Part shown: piece after piece, positions 18,801 to 26,952 of the stretch
Position numbering within the stretch: the first letter of the stretch is position 1
Layout of the letters: every line of letters begins with the position of its first letter
Assembly: GCA_002841375.1 (NCBI GenBank)
Contig: PGZO01000019.1
Coordinates: 1-64,000, forward strand
Source of the DNA: Firmicutes bacterium HGW-Firmicutes-7
GTDB taxonomy: Bacteria > Bacillota > Clostridia > Lachnospirales > Vallitaleaceae
Length of the DNA stretch: 64,000 nt
Reading direction: 5' to 3'
Program-made: the position numbers and the translations under genes
Notes under the pieces: generated by a model
What the model was told of the DNA's origin: nothing
The model's input: only the letters and a program-made list of their open reading frames with translations
The model's database searches: none

Positions 18801-20713
18801 ATGAATTGGTAACTACTGCAGAAAGTGGAAAAAAAAGTGTAGAAGGAGGTGCTGTCCGTTCTGAGTTTAAAGATACGGCTTATTTTAACACAATTGGGCT
18901 TGATGAAAATGGAATGGGAACCTTTACATATAAGTTGCCAGATAATGTTACTTCATGGCGCATGACTTTTGCAGGTATATCAGAAACATTAAAAGCTGGC
19001 ACTAATATAGAAGAAGTCATTGTTACAATGCCTTATTTTATTAACACTTCACTAAGTTCAACTTATTTAGAAGGAGATAAGCCCTATATTGGAATCACTT
19101 CTTATGGAAGTGGTGTGAAAGATGGAGAAAAGATTGTTTATGAGATCAGCAGCGATAAAAATAATTATATAACTACAGCAAATGGCACTGCCTTTGAAAG
19201 AATAAATATTCCGCTATTTGATATGAAGGAAGGAACATATAAGCTTCTAATTAAATCAACATCTGCATCAGGGTTTACTGATACAATAGAAAAACAAATT
19301 CAGGTTGTTAAAACCTATCATGAAAAAGAAGTAGCAGATTATTATCAATTATCAGATGGATTTAAACTTAATACAACAGAGGAAGGTATGACCCGGTTAA
19401 CTTTTGTTGACCAAGGAAAAGGACAGTATATGCCTTCGCTTTATCAATTGGCATATGGTGGCGGAAAGCGTGTAGATCAAAAGTATATTGGATTATTATC
19501 TAGAAATATTCTAACAGATGTGTTTGGTGAAACTTTTGATTTTAATGAAGAAGTAGTTCTTTTGGATTATCAAAAGGAAGATGGCGGCTTTGGTATATTA
19601 CCTTATTCAGCAAGTGATTTAGATACAACTGTTAAATTATTGCCTTTAATTAAACCAGTAGTAAATAACAAAACGATCACCGCTTATTTATATAAAAACT
19701 TATATGATAAAAATAATATTAATAAGGCATCCGCATTATATGGGTTATCGATTATGGAGGAGCCGGTTATTATTGAAATGGATAAGCTAGTAAACGTATC
19801 AACCCTTAATTTAAAAGACTATATATATTTAAGCTTAGCGTATGCTACCATTGGAGACAATTTTAAGGCTAAGGAAATATATGATCAATACATTGCAAAA
19901 AATGTGGAAAAGTTTGATCAAGTATCTAGAGTGAAAGCGGGTAAAACAGAAGATGAATATTTAGAATATACTGCACTTACAATGCTTCTTGCATCAACCT
20001 TAGATTTGCAAGAAAAACAACTGTTTTTTAACTATGTAAATAGTGGGCAGTCAAAGGAAGTATTAGTAAATGCATACATACTAACATACATTAAAAATGA
20101 ACTGTCTAAAGCAAATGAATCAACGTTATCTGTAACATATAATTATGAAGGGAAATCAACGACCAGGAAAATAGAAAATGGATGGCCAGTTACAATTACT
20201 GTGCCTTCTAGCAAATTAAAGGATTTTGAAGTAACCAAGGTAGAAGGGCGTGCGGCTTTAGTTGCAATTTATAGTGCGCAGCTATCGGAGGCTACTGCAA
20301 ATGATAACGATATTCAAGCAAATCGTACTTATTATAATTATAATACAAATGGTTCGACAACCGAATTTTCACAGTCAGATATCATTAAAGTGCAAATTAA
20401 TTGGGATATTCTTGAAACAGCAATAGATGATACATACACTGTAACAGATTATCTTCCATCAGGGCTTCGACCAATAGAGAATGTTTGGGATATGGGACTT
20501 AAAACAGGTGACGATTATTGGTATAGGGATATTGACGGACAAAAAGTGAAGTTCTATATTAGTAAAAAATCCGATAAAAAACAACCACTGTATTACTATG
20601 CAAGGGTGGTAACACCGGGCACCTATAAGGCGGAAGGCGTAGTGATTCAAGGCGTTCATGTCAACAATAGTATTTATATTGGCGAGCAGCAAAAAATTTC
20701 AATAAAGGAATAA
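15809..20713 (+). CDS. Secreted bacterial alpha-2-macroglobulin-like protein lacking the thioester
   Basis: A 1634-residue exported protein. Residues 1-35 are a signal peptide without a clear lipobox. An Ig-like Big_5 domain (about 40-215) leads into macroglobulin-type beta domains, with MG2-like motifs at IQIDRNIYQPDDKIMVWG and VDRYVKPEYKI. The A2M core is marked by TWRMTFAG-type sequence (VTSWRMTFAGI) and a helical thioester-domain region with DYQKEDGGFGILPYS. The usual CxEQ thioester is absent and the mature protein has only two Cys. ATG 15809 is preferred because AAGGAAGGGG precedes it. Bacterial relatives trap proteases, often beside a pbpC gene; here no pbpC is present, so the role is uncertain. 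Confidence 0.85.
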   Translation: MKKRMISLVLSVTMICTFLGVGPFSLDNNIVKAEEYRNGFSLSPQEQDATGIDTKTSFIFNSTEDVHLKTLQEGLKVSPEISFTLEKKEEGYIITPVTDLTANQLYSFTYEEATWIFQTKAPFSLLGTLPENQGVNVPIETGIEFYFSHPDAQIKDYFVIQPSVQGTFEEHGNSVVFIPKGGLKEKTIYTVTLKAGIFVKGSNQKLSKDYSFTFETASEKDEAYIELKGYFNFNNIMSEFAVNEAPKIPLSYYVAKDSLDSSIKTTIYAYPSIDSFKDAIIDYNELPHWSSYSLKDTKIKTDGLSKVISFEQPIIKNNNKQQFINSTQPLSAGYYLVDCTWEGIQFQTFIQVTNLSYYFTDSSDKGLIWINDIGTGKAVVGATVTNNNLGKKYTSNENGIVELPTGKEDTALNLYKVAYKDQSAVIMSYPYYTYYQNDHRSDYWKYIQIDRNIYQPDDKIMVWGFLQNRYLKEMINEVTIEINSNSYRRYSMWGGFKNDMPYSSKKVKVNNGFYDGELELPNLEPGSYQLEVKLKDETVSSTYFQVDRYVKPEYKIQVTPDKKAVFVGERISFLTETSFFEGTPVAKLDVNYNISGLDYITGEMQTDSKGLSKIPYIPQYINGYQGMNTIYFNAFTTLPESGQIYTNSGVKVFMNDIHVQFTTTLDQEQGVISADVNKIVLEKLNDNIDDNDEEYLGEGISGQIIKGTVYKNEWKKRESGEYYDYINKVVVKQYDYYTDKTKYKDIVLATNKDGKATTNVALSDQINGYYTVELTTNDLSGKKMNFEQYFGESWMYSPSYDRYILKSEKSTFDLGDKVNVQFLKNDKALDDGRFLYITAQNGIKKYAVTNHSTYNTIFDETYIPNADLIGIYFNGKTYVQAEYFSPRLDTENNRITITAKTDKTAYKPGDVCTVTVGATIFSKELNKDIGAKGVKINISIVDEALFQLSEQTIDTLDRLYEWVPNGIRNSYTSHKNDGYNMIGPVMFGRGGIENQSADELVTTAESGKKSVEGGAVRSEFKDTAYFNTIGLDENGMGTFTYKLPDNVTSWRMTFAGISETLKAGTNIEEVIVTMPYFINTSLSSTYLEGDKPYIGITSYGSGVKDGEKIVYEISSDKNNYITTANGTAFERINIPLFDMKEGTYKLLIKSTSASGFTDTIEKQIQVVKTYHEKEVADYYQLSDGFKLNTTEEGMTRLTFVDQGKGQYMPSLYQLAYGGGKRVDQKYIGLLSRNILTDVFGETFDFNEEVVLLDYQKEDGGFGILPYSASDLDTTVKLLPLIKPVVNNKTITAYLYKNLYDKNNINKASALYGLSIMEEPVIIEMDKLVNVSTLNLKDYIYLSLAYATIGDNFKAKEIYDQYIAKNVEKFDQVSRVKAGKTEDEYLEYTALTMLLASTLDLQEKQLFFNYVNSGQSKEVLVNAYILTYIKNELSKANESTLSVTYNYEGKSTTRKIENGWPVTITVPSSKLKDFEVTKVEGRAALVAIYSAQLSEATANDNDIQANRTYYNYNTNGSTTEFSQSDIIKVQINWDILETAIDDTYTVTDYLPSGLRPIENVWDMGLKTGDDYWYRDIDGQKVKFYISKKSDKKQPLYYYARVVTPGTYKAEGVVIQGVHVNNSIYIGEQQKISIKE

Positions 20714-20726
20714 TGAAAAAGCGAAA

Positions 20727-20778
20727 ATAAAAGCGAAACATAAAAGCGAAACATAAAAGCGAAACATAAAAGCGAAAC
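20727..20778. repeat. Four perfect tandem copies of a 13-bp unit
   Basis: ATAAAAGCGAAAC occurs four times without a mismatch, beginning 13 bases after the stop codon of the macroglobulin gene. A degenerate partial unit (GAAAAAGCGAAA) precedes the array. The unit length is not a multiple of three and the array is non-coding. It probably arose by slippage, but could also bind a protein or lengthen the 3' UTR. Confidence 0.95.
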
Positions 20779-20811
20779 ACATTAATAGAGAAAGAAAAAT
20801 AATCACAACAA

Positions 20812-20857
20812 TAAGACAAGATCCAGTTGGTAGAACTAAAGGGGTCTTGTTTTTTTG
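20812..20857 (+). terminator. Terminator after the macroglobulin gene
   Basis: ACAAGATCC and GGGTCTTGT pair (one G-U) around a 17-nt loop that can form a small inner AGTT/AACT helix, followed by seven T. It ends the macroglobulin transcript after the tandem repeat. Confidence 0.8.
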
Positions 20858-20894
20858 ATTGTAAGACAATTTTAAAATAAACATGAACAACCCA

Positions 20895-20976
20895 TTGATG
20901 AAGTTTAATGAATCGTATATAATTTAACCTAACGAAGGAAGTCCCCCACTTTTTAAAGTGGGGGTAACTTACTTCC
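20895..20976 (+). promoter_or_regulatory. Promoter and structured leader of the histidine kinase gene
   Basis: TTGATG (20895-20900), a 17-bp spacer and TATAAT (20918-20923) form a promoter. It overlaps a 20-base sequence (20917-20936) found again at 56695-56714. A strong hairpin follows: CCCCCACTT (20943-20951) with AAGTGGGGG (20956-20964), enclosed by GGAAGT (20937-20942) and ACTTCC (20971-20976). No T-run follows, so it is more likely a leader structure or a repeat-element end than a terminator. The rest of the gap 20714-21029 holds the tandem repeat and terminator. Confidence 0.6.
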
Positions 20977-21029
20977 AAAATGAGATTACTATAATTAGAT
21001 AATAATCACAATCAGATTAGGAGAGATGT

Positions 21030-24000
21030 ATGGAGATTAATGGCAATGAGTTCCTGCAAAAAAACAATTTACTACAAGCATTGATCAATACCATAAAAAC
21101 CAACTTTGATAAAAATAATGTTGAAATATCGTTTTGGGATATAAGTTCAAATCACATTAACAACATTGATAAAAACGGAAAAATATTTGGCGTTGTTTCT
21201 GGTGATAAAAGTTATGATATAACGGAGCTCATTAATCGACATGTTCATGAAAATGATAGAGGAAAAGCACTAAATACCTTTGCAGAGTTAAAAAAAGGTG
21301 TTTTTAAAACAGCATTACTACTAAGAGTATTTGATGAAGAGAAAAACACGAGGCATATTAAAAGCACCTTCGAAAAAGTACTAGATTGTGAAGGTAATAT
21401 GATAGCAATTCTAATCTTATCTTCAGATTGTACGATGGAGATTAAGGAAAAGAAAGAAATCCAATATAGAAGGTTGAAAAATGAACTGATTTATAAAATG
21501 AATACGATGAATCTAGAAGATGTTCCAGCAATGATAAGAATTTTTCTGGAAAATTCATTAATTATTTCTGAGAGTAAAGTTGGATATATGTATCATTATA
21601 ATAAATCTACTCATGAGTTTAATCTCTTCTCTTGTTCAAACCGTTTTATTCAAAAAGACGATGAACCTATGGAAGATGTAACTTTTCCTTTTGATAGTCA
21701 AGAAGTAATAAATGTTGTTAGTAGAGATAAACAACTAATTATTGCTAATAATCAGTATGAAATGACATTTAAAGCGGACACACTTATTAGGCACATGGTT
21801 ATTCCAGTATTTTTTCATGATCAGTTGATCGGTGTACTGATTTTGGGCAATAAGGAGGATTACTATACGAATAGTGATGCTAGATCTATTATGTCTCTTA
21901 TGGATGAAGTATACCACATCGTTCATGTGAAGGAAAATGAAACAATCGCTCTAATTAATAGAGAAAAATTTCAATTGACCTTTGAAAAAGCACCTGTAGG
22001 GATATGTTTTTTAACCCTTTCAGGAAATCTAATTAACGTAAACAATAAATTTTGCGAAATATTAGATTATTCTGAACAAGAAATAATCAATATGAATTAT
22101 TTAGACTTCACTTTTGAAGAAGATATAAATGAAAATAAAAGATTGTTTGATTTGCTTATTAAAGATAAGATAAATGAATTTTCTTATGAAAAAAGATATA
22201 TAAGAAAAGGTGGAGTAATTATTTGGGTTAAAATTACTTCGACTAAAGTTGATGAAGCCATTTCAAAAGAAGTATATATTATTTCGGTGGTTGAAGAAAT
22301 AACAGATAGTAAGCTTAATCAACAACGATTAAAATTAAGTGAAGCAAAATTAAAAGAGGCTGAAAAGATTTCTAAATCTGGTTATTTTGAGTTTAATATT
22401 AGAACGAAAACAAATTACTTTTCAGAAGGATATTTAAGACTGTTCAAAAAAGATAAAACCGTTATTAAAGGTTTTTTTAATATGGAAATAAATAAAACAT
22501 GGATTTTTGAGGGGTTTATCGAAAGGATTATAGAAGAAATAATTTTAAAAAACAAAAAGAAAGCTTTCTCTTTTAATTATGAATTTATCACGGTAGATAG
22601 AAAAATTCAATATTTACAATTTACCATATTACCTGAATATAATAATACAGAACTAGTATTAGTAAGGGGTTTTATTAAAGATGTTACAATAGAAAAATTA
22701 ACTGAAGAAAAGTTAAAGGAAAATGAAGTCCTGTATCAGAGTGTAATTGAAAATTTACCATATAAGTTCATTATTAAGGATGTGAATTTAAATTATATAA
22801 CTTCAAATACGTTGTTTTCCAATTCACTTCAAGTTGAAAAAGATGAGCTTCAAGGAAAAAATGATTTTGATTTTTATCCTAAAGAACTTGCAAAGCAATT
22901 TAGAGAAGATGATCTTAGAATATTAAACACAAAAAAATCTGAGGATTGGGACCAAAAATATATTCATTATAATAAGGTCTATTGGGAGAACATTATTAAA
23001 ACGGCTGTTATTGATGAAAACGATCATATCATCGCTATCGTTGCGATGATTAAAGACATTACAGATCGAAAGGAAATAGACTTAGAATTAGAAAGTTATA
23101 GAAATAAGCTAGAGGAGTTAGTGGAAGAAAAGGCCAAGGAAATAGTTAGAATTGAAGAGGAGGTCAAGTTGTTTTTCAGCACTACATTAGATATGCTTTG
23201 TATCGCTGATTTTGAAGGCCATTTTACAAAAATAAGTAATACATGGTCTAAGACACTTGGTTGGACTGACGATGAACTATTTGATAACACAATTATCACT
23301 TTTATACATCCAGAAGATGTAGATAAAACCCGTGACATTTTTAATCAGCTTATAACAGGTCAAGACATTGTAAATTTCAATAATAGATTATTGTGTAAAG
23401 ATGGATCTTATAAATGGATTGATTGGAATTTAACAGCTATCTTAGAAAGAAAAATTATTATAGCGGCGGCAAGAGATATTACAAAACAAAAAGATATTGA
23501 ATTGGTTCTGATTGATGCAAAGCAGAAAGCAGAACTTGCCTACAATGCTAAAAGTGAATTTTTAGCTAACATTAGCCATGAAATTCGAACCCCTCTCAAC
23601 TCAGTAATTGGTTATTCTGAATTACTAGAAAGTCACTTACAAGACCCAAGCCTCATTAATTATGTCAAAGGTATTAATACATCTGGAAGAATACTTCTTG
23701 GATTAATTAATGATATATTAGATTTATCAAAACTAGAAGCGAGTAAAATGACACTTAAGTATGATTGGGTAGATATGAGGGATTTTATTGCTAATATTGA
23801 AAAGGTATTCACTTATAGTGCAAATGACAAAAAAATTGAATTCGTGGTTGAAATTGATGATTTGTTACCGAATTACTTTTACATTGATGAAATAAGGCTT
23901 AGACAAGTATTAATTAATTTAATTGGCAATGGGATTAAGTTTACACATGACGGATATGTTTTGCTAAGGGTTGAACTGGTTAAATCAGAAGATGTAAGCA

Positions 24001-24554
24001 ATTTAGTGTTTACAGTTAAAGATACAGGTATAGGAATTGATGAGAATGAACTTGATTCTATTTTCGATGCTTTTACACAACAAAAGTCTATTGATCGGAT
24101 TAAGTACGGAGGTACTGGTTTGGGGCTTACAATATGTAAGAAGTTAATAAACAGTATGGAGGGAGAAATATCTGCAAAAAGCAAAGTAAATGAAGGATCT
24201 ACTTTTATAGTAGAAATTAGAAATATAATAACTAAGAATTCAAACAGTTTTAATGCGAGTTATATAAATGAAGAAGAATTGATTAAAGCGTTAAGCTGTA
24301 ATGAAGAAATTAAGATTATACTAATTAAGCAACTAATGAAATCGAAAAATGCGCTCAAAATGACTATGATTAATCATATGGCACGCCTGCTAGTGGATTA
24401 TGGTAAAGCAAACGACAATGTTTATCTTGAAACACTTGGACATGAAATGATGATTGCAATCAATGAAGCAAATCTTGAAAAATGTAATGTTATAGTAAAT
24501 GAATTAAAAGCGATATTATTAAAGGAAGGTGAAAACTGTGAAAAGTCCGAATAA
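21030..24554 (+). CDS. Large cytoplasmic multi-PAS sensor histidine kinase
   Basis: A 1174-residue kinase with no obvious membrane helix, so the signal is probably cytoplasmic. Residues about 150-300 look like a GAF domain, followed by several PAS/PAC units (about 310-430, 440-560, 565-690 and 710-830; TEEIINM-type and RKGGVIIWVKI PAC strands). The kinase core has an H-box with His850 (NISHEIRTPLNS), an N-box (NLIGNGIKF), DTGIGID and GGTGLGL ATP-binding motifs. About 100 helical residues follow the ATPase domain, perhaps a degraded or unrecognised phosphotransfer module. It overlaps the receiver-GGDEF gene downstream by 17 bp, which is the likely output. Ribosome site: GGAGAG. Confidence 0.9.
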   Translation: MEINGNEFLQKNNLLQALINTIKTNFDKNNVEISFWDISSNHINNIDKNGKIFGVVSGDKSYDITELINRHVHENDRGKALNTFAELKKGVFKTALLLRVFDEEKNTRHIKSTFEKVLDCEGNMIAILILSSDCTMEIKEKKEIQYRRLKNELIYKMNTMNLEDVPAMIRIFLENSLIISESKVGYMYHYNKSTHEFNLFSCSNRFIQKDDEPMEDVTFPFDSQEVINVVSRDKQLIIANNQYEMTFKADTLIRHMVIPVFFHDQLIGVLILGNKEDYYTNSDARSIMSLMDEVYHIVHVKENETIALINREKFQLTFEKAPVGICFLTLSGNLINVNNKFCEILDYSEQEIINMNYLDFTFEEDINENKRLFDLLIKDKINEFSYEKRYIRKGGVIIWVKITSTKVDEAISKEVYIISVVEEITDSKLNQQRLKLSEAKLKEAEKISKSGYFEFNIRTKTNYFSEGYLRLFKKDKTVIKGFFNMEINKTWIFEGFIERIIEEIILKNKKKAFSFNYEFITVDRKIQYLQFTILPEYNNTELVLVRGFIKDVTIEKLTEEKLKENEVLYQSVIENLPYKFIIKDVNLNYITSNTLFSNSLQVEKDELQGKNDFDFYPKELAKQFREDDLRILNTKKSEDWDQKYIHYNKVYWENIIKTAVIDENDHIIAIVAMIKDITDRKEIDLELESYRNKLEELVEEKAKEIVRIEEEVKLFFSTTLDMLCIADFEGHFTKISNTWSKTLGWTDDELFDNTIITFIHPEDVDKTRDIFNQLITGQDIVNFNNRLLCKDGSYKWIDWNLTAILERKIIIAAARDITKQKDIELVLIDAKQKAELAYNAKSEFLANISHEIRTPLNSVIGYSELLESHLQDPSLINYVKGINTSGRILLGLINDILDLSKLEASKMTLKYDWVDMRDFIANIEKVFTYSANDKKIEFVVEIDDLLPNYFYIDEIRLRQVLINLIGNGIKFTHDGYVLLRVELVKSEDVSNLVFTVKDTGIGIDENELDSIFDAFTQQKSIDRIKYGGTGLGLTICKKLINSMEGEISAKSKVNEGSTFIVEIRNIITKNSNSFNASYINEEELIKALSCNEEIKIILIKQLMKSKNALKMTMINHMARLLVDYGKANDNVYLETLGHEMMIAINEANLEKCNVIVNELKAILLKEGENCEKSE

Positions 24555-25485
24555 AATTGTTGTGCTTGATGACAATAATCAGAACTTGAAATTGATTTCC
24601 GATGTTTTAGAGGATGTAGGATATGATGTATCTTTATGTCTTACAAGCTATCAATTACTTGATTATTTAGAAGAAGAGCTTCCAGACATTATTATTTTAG
24701 ATGTAATGGTTCCAGATATTAATGGTTTTGAAGTGTGTAAGAGAATCAAAGAGAATGAAAGGCTGAAGGATCTGCCTATTATATTTTTATCAGCTAAAAC
24801 GGAAACAGTAGACATCGTTTACGGCCTTGAAATTGGAGGGGTAGATTACATAACGAAACCTTTTAGGCCAATTGAACTAATCGCAAGAATAAAAACGCAT
24901 CTTGAAATTAAGACCATACGTGATGAATTAAAAGAAAAGAATAAGGAGTTAATTGCTTTAAATGAACAATTAGAAGAGTATGCAATTAAAGATACATTAA
25001 CAAAGTTATATAATAGAAGAATGATTTTAGCTAAATTTGATGAAGAGATCTCAAGATGTAAACGAAACAAGGAGGTCTTCTCAATCATTCTTTTAGATAT
25101 CGACCATTTTAAAAATATTAATGACAACTATGGACATAATTTTGGTGATGAAGTATTAACCGTATTTGCAAATGTACTTACATCATCAAAAAGACTTCAA
25201 GATTTAGTTGCAAGATGGGGAGGAGAAGAGTTTCTCTTGATACTACCTGAGACTGATATTAAAGGTGCGTTGATTGTAGCTGACCGTATTAGGCAACAAG
25301 TATCAGAATGTGAATATTTATCAAGCGATGGAGTGATTCATATTACAGCTACTTTTGGCGTTGCAGAGTTTAACCAAGAGGACAGTTCAGAAAAAATAAT
25401 AAAAAAGGCTGATTATGCATTGTATTTTGGTAAAAATCATGGGCGCAATCAAGTTAACGAATATGAAAAAATAAAAGACCAGTAA
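24538..25485 (+). CDS. Response regulator with GGDEF output (diguanylate cyclase)
   Basis: A 315-residue receiver-GGDEF protein predicted to make c-di-GMP on phosphorylation. The receiver has Asp11/Asp12, the phosphoacceptor Asp55 (IIILDVMVPD) and Lys107 (ITKPF). After a coiled-coil linker (about 122-147) the cyclase domain shows GGEEF at 228-232 and an RxxD inhibitory site (RLQD, 219-222) exactly five residues before it, so product inhibition is expected. GTG 24538 is preferred: AAGGAAGG lies eight bases before it, while the GTG at 24529 falls inside that site. It overlaps the kinase gene by 17 bp and is very probably its cognate partner. Confidence 0.93.
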   Translation: MKSPNKIVVLDDNNQNLKLISDVLEDVGYDVSLCLTSYQLLDYLEEELPDIIILDVMVPDINGFEVCKRIKENERLKDLPIIFLSAKTETVDIVYGLEIGGVDYITKPFRPIELIARIKTHLEIKTIRDELKEKNKELIALNEQLEEYAIKDTLTKLYNRRMILAKFDEEISRCKRNKEVFSIILLDIDHFKNINDNYGHNFGDEVLTVFANVLTSSKRLQDLVARWGGEEFLLILPETDIKGALIVADRIRQQVSECEYLSSDGVIHITATFGVAEFNQEDSSEKIIKKADYALYFGKNHGRNQVNEYEKIKDQ

Positions 25486-25494
25486 AGGAAGAAT

Positions 25495-26352
25495 ATGAAA
25501 AAAATATTTATTAATAAAAATAAACAATTAAGATCTGGTTGGAAAATAAGCCTTGTGTTAACACTATCATTTATGATAATTACAGGATTATTTTATATTT
25601 TACGCCCGCTAATTGAGGGGAATTCATTATTTTTAATAATGGGCATTATTCAATCGATCGTCTTCATCAAAATAATCTTAGTAATGTGGAAGTTACTTGA
25701 TAAAAAACCGTTTTCTGATATGGGTCTAACGCCAATAAGAGGAAACTATAAACAACTGGTAATTGGACTTGTATGTGGGATGTTGTCAATGTCAATCGTA
25801 TTTTTAGTATTATTGATGATTGGAGATATTAAGCTTGAAAATAGTATATTAGCGCCAAATTTTCATCCAACCATTTTAATATATTTACTATTGTTTACTT
25901 TAGTAGGATTTAATGAAGAACTCTTTTCAAGAGGTTATTGTATGACTGTTTTGAAACAAACGGGTAATAAGTGGGTTGTTTTACTTGGTTCATCTTTGAT
26001 TTTTTCTGTATTACATATAAATAACCCTAATATTGAACTTATTGGTTTGCTAAATATTTTTCTAATTGGTCTTTTATTTGCTTATATGTTTATAAGAACG
26101 GGCTCCATATGGATGCCGATTGGTTATCATATTACTTGGAATTTTTTCCAGGGAAATATTTTTGGATTTGAAGTTAGCGGATTAGATGTACTAAGTGTTT
26201 ATAATAATAAATTAATAAGAAGTAATTTTATTAATGGTGGTTTGTTTGGGCCAGAAGGAGGACTACTCGTTACTTTAATTATTATTATTGGATTTGTATT
26301 CGTTTATTTTATTACGATTAACAAAGGAGCAAAGAATGAATTTTTTAATTGA
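25495..26352 (+). CDS. CPBP-family intramembrane metalloprotease
   Basis: A 285-residue polytopic membrane protein with about eight hydrophobic segments. The CPBP (Abi, type II CAAX protease-like) catalytic motifs are visible: the EExxxR motif in FNEELFSRGYC, His in SVLHINNPN, and the last motif in YHITWNFFQG. Bacterial relatives serve in immunity to bacteriocins or in membrane-protein processing, but the substrate cannot be told. It begins 10 bp after the diguanylate cyclase gene and overlaps the acetyltransferase gene by 17 bp, so these genes may share a transcript. Confidence 0.88.
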   Translation: MKKIFINKNKQLRSGWKISLVLTLSFMIITGLFYILRPLIEGNSLFLIMGIIQSIVFIKIILVMWKLLDKKPFSDMGLTPIRGNYKQLVIGLVCGMLSMSIVFLVLLMIGDIKLENSILAPNFHPTILIYLLLFTLVGFNEELFSRGYCMTVLKQTGNKWVVLLGSSLIFSVLHINNPNIELIGLLNIFLIGLLFAYMFIRTGSIWMPIGYHITWNFFQGNIFGFEVSGLDVLSVYNNKLIRSNFINGGLFGPEGGLLVTLIIIIGFVFVYFITINKGAKNEFFN

Positions 26353-26833
26353 CAAAATGGAAACATCAGATTGGTCACAAGTGAGCGAAATATATTTTGA
26401 AGGAATTAAAACTGGCAATGCCACTTTTCAAAATGATGTGCCTTCTTGGGAAGACTGGGATAGAGAACATTTAAAAGAATGCAGATTTGTTGCAAGATTA
26501 AATCAACATATACTTGGCTGGGTTGCTCTTAGTGCGGTTAGTAACCGACCAGTTTTTCGAGGTGTAGCAGAAGAGAGTATATATATTAAAGCAGAATATA
26601 GAGGGCTAGGTGTTGCTACAGCTTTGATGCAGCACTTGATTGAACAATCTGAATTACTCGGATTTTGGACTTTAGAGGCAAAGATATTTCCTGAAAACAT
26701 TGAAAGTATCGCTTTACATCACAAATTTGGGTTCAAGTCAGTTGGAATTAGACATAAGATCGGACAGTCGGTTTTGGGTAGTTGGCGTGATATTGATGTC
26801 CTTGAACGAAGAAGTTCTGTAGTGGGGCAATAA
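26336..26833 (+). CDS. GNAT-family N-acetyltransferase (phosphinothricin-acetyltransferase-like)
   Basis: A 165-residue acetyltransferase. WSQVSEIYFEGIKTGNATF and FVARLNQHILGWVAL at the N-terminus, the acetyl-CoA loop EYRGLGVATALMQHLI, and HHKFGFKSVGIRHKIG near the end resemble the PAT/MnaT subgroup, which acetylates amino acids or analogues such as methionine sulfoximine. ATG 26336 with AAAGGAGC seven bases before it is chosen over a longer frame that opens inside the preceding gene without a ribosome site. The true substrate is not known. Confidence 0.85.
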   Translation: MNFLIDKMETSDWSQVSEIYFEGIKTGNATFQNDVPSWEDWDREHLKECRFVARLNQHILGWVALSAVSNRPVFRGVAEESIYIKAEYRGLGVATALMQHLIEQSELLGFWTLEAKIFPENIESIALHHKFGFKSVGIRHKIGQSVLGSWRDIDVLERRSSVVGQ

Positions 26834-26865
26834 GTAGAAAATGTTTAGAAGAAGCCGTGAAATAA

Positions 26866-26894
26866 TTGTCAAAACAATAACAATATGATATAAT
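26866..26894 (+). promoter_or_regulatory. Promoter of the redox-sensing cassette with an overlapping Rex-like operator
   Basis: TTGTCA (26866-26871), a 17-bp spacer and TATAAT (26889-26894) make a good promoter. The same DNA reads TTGTCAA-AACA-ATAACAA (26866-26883), which matches the clostridial Rex consensus TTGTTAA-N4-TTAACAA at 12 of 14 fixed positions. Binding there would cover the -35 box and repress transcription when NADH is low. The Rex assignment is an inference from the motif. Confidence 0.6.
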
Positions 26895-26952
26895 ATTTGT
26901 TATGTATGCGATTAATTATATAGAATAAAAAAAGGCATATTGGAGGTTTCTA

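Noticed and set aside
20727-20778. Tandem array as a possible CRISPR
   Set aside because: The units are 13 bp and contiguous with no spacers, and no cas gene is present.
20937-20976. Hairpin before the kinase gene as a c-di-GMP riboswitch
   Set aside because: It is a simple stem-loop of about 40 nt without the conserved GEMM core; a riboswitch is not supported.
20661-20978. Antisense reading frames rich in Phe over the macroglobulin 3' end and tandem repeat
   Set aside because: They arise from the 13-bp repeat and terminator read backwards, have biased composition and no ribosome site, and overlap the end of a strong gene.
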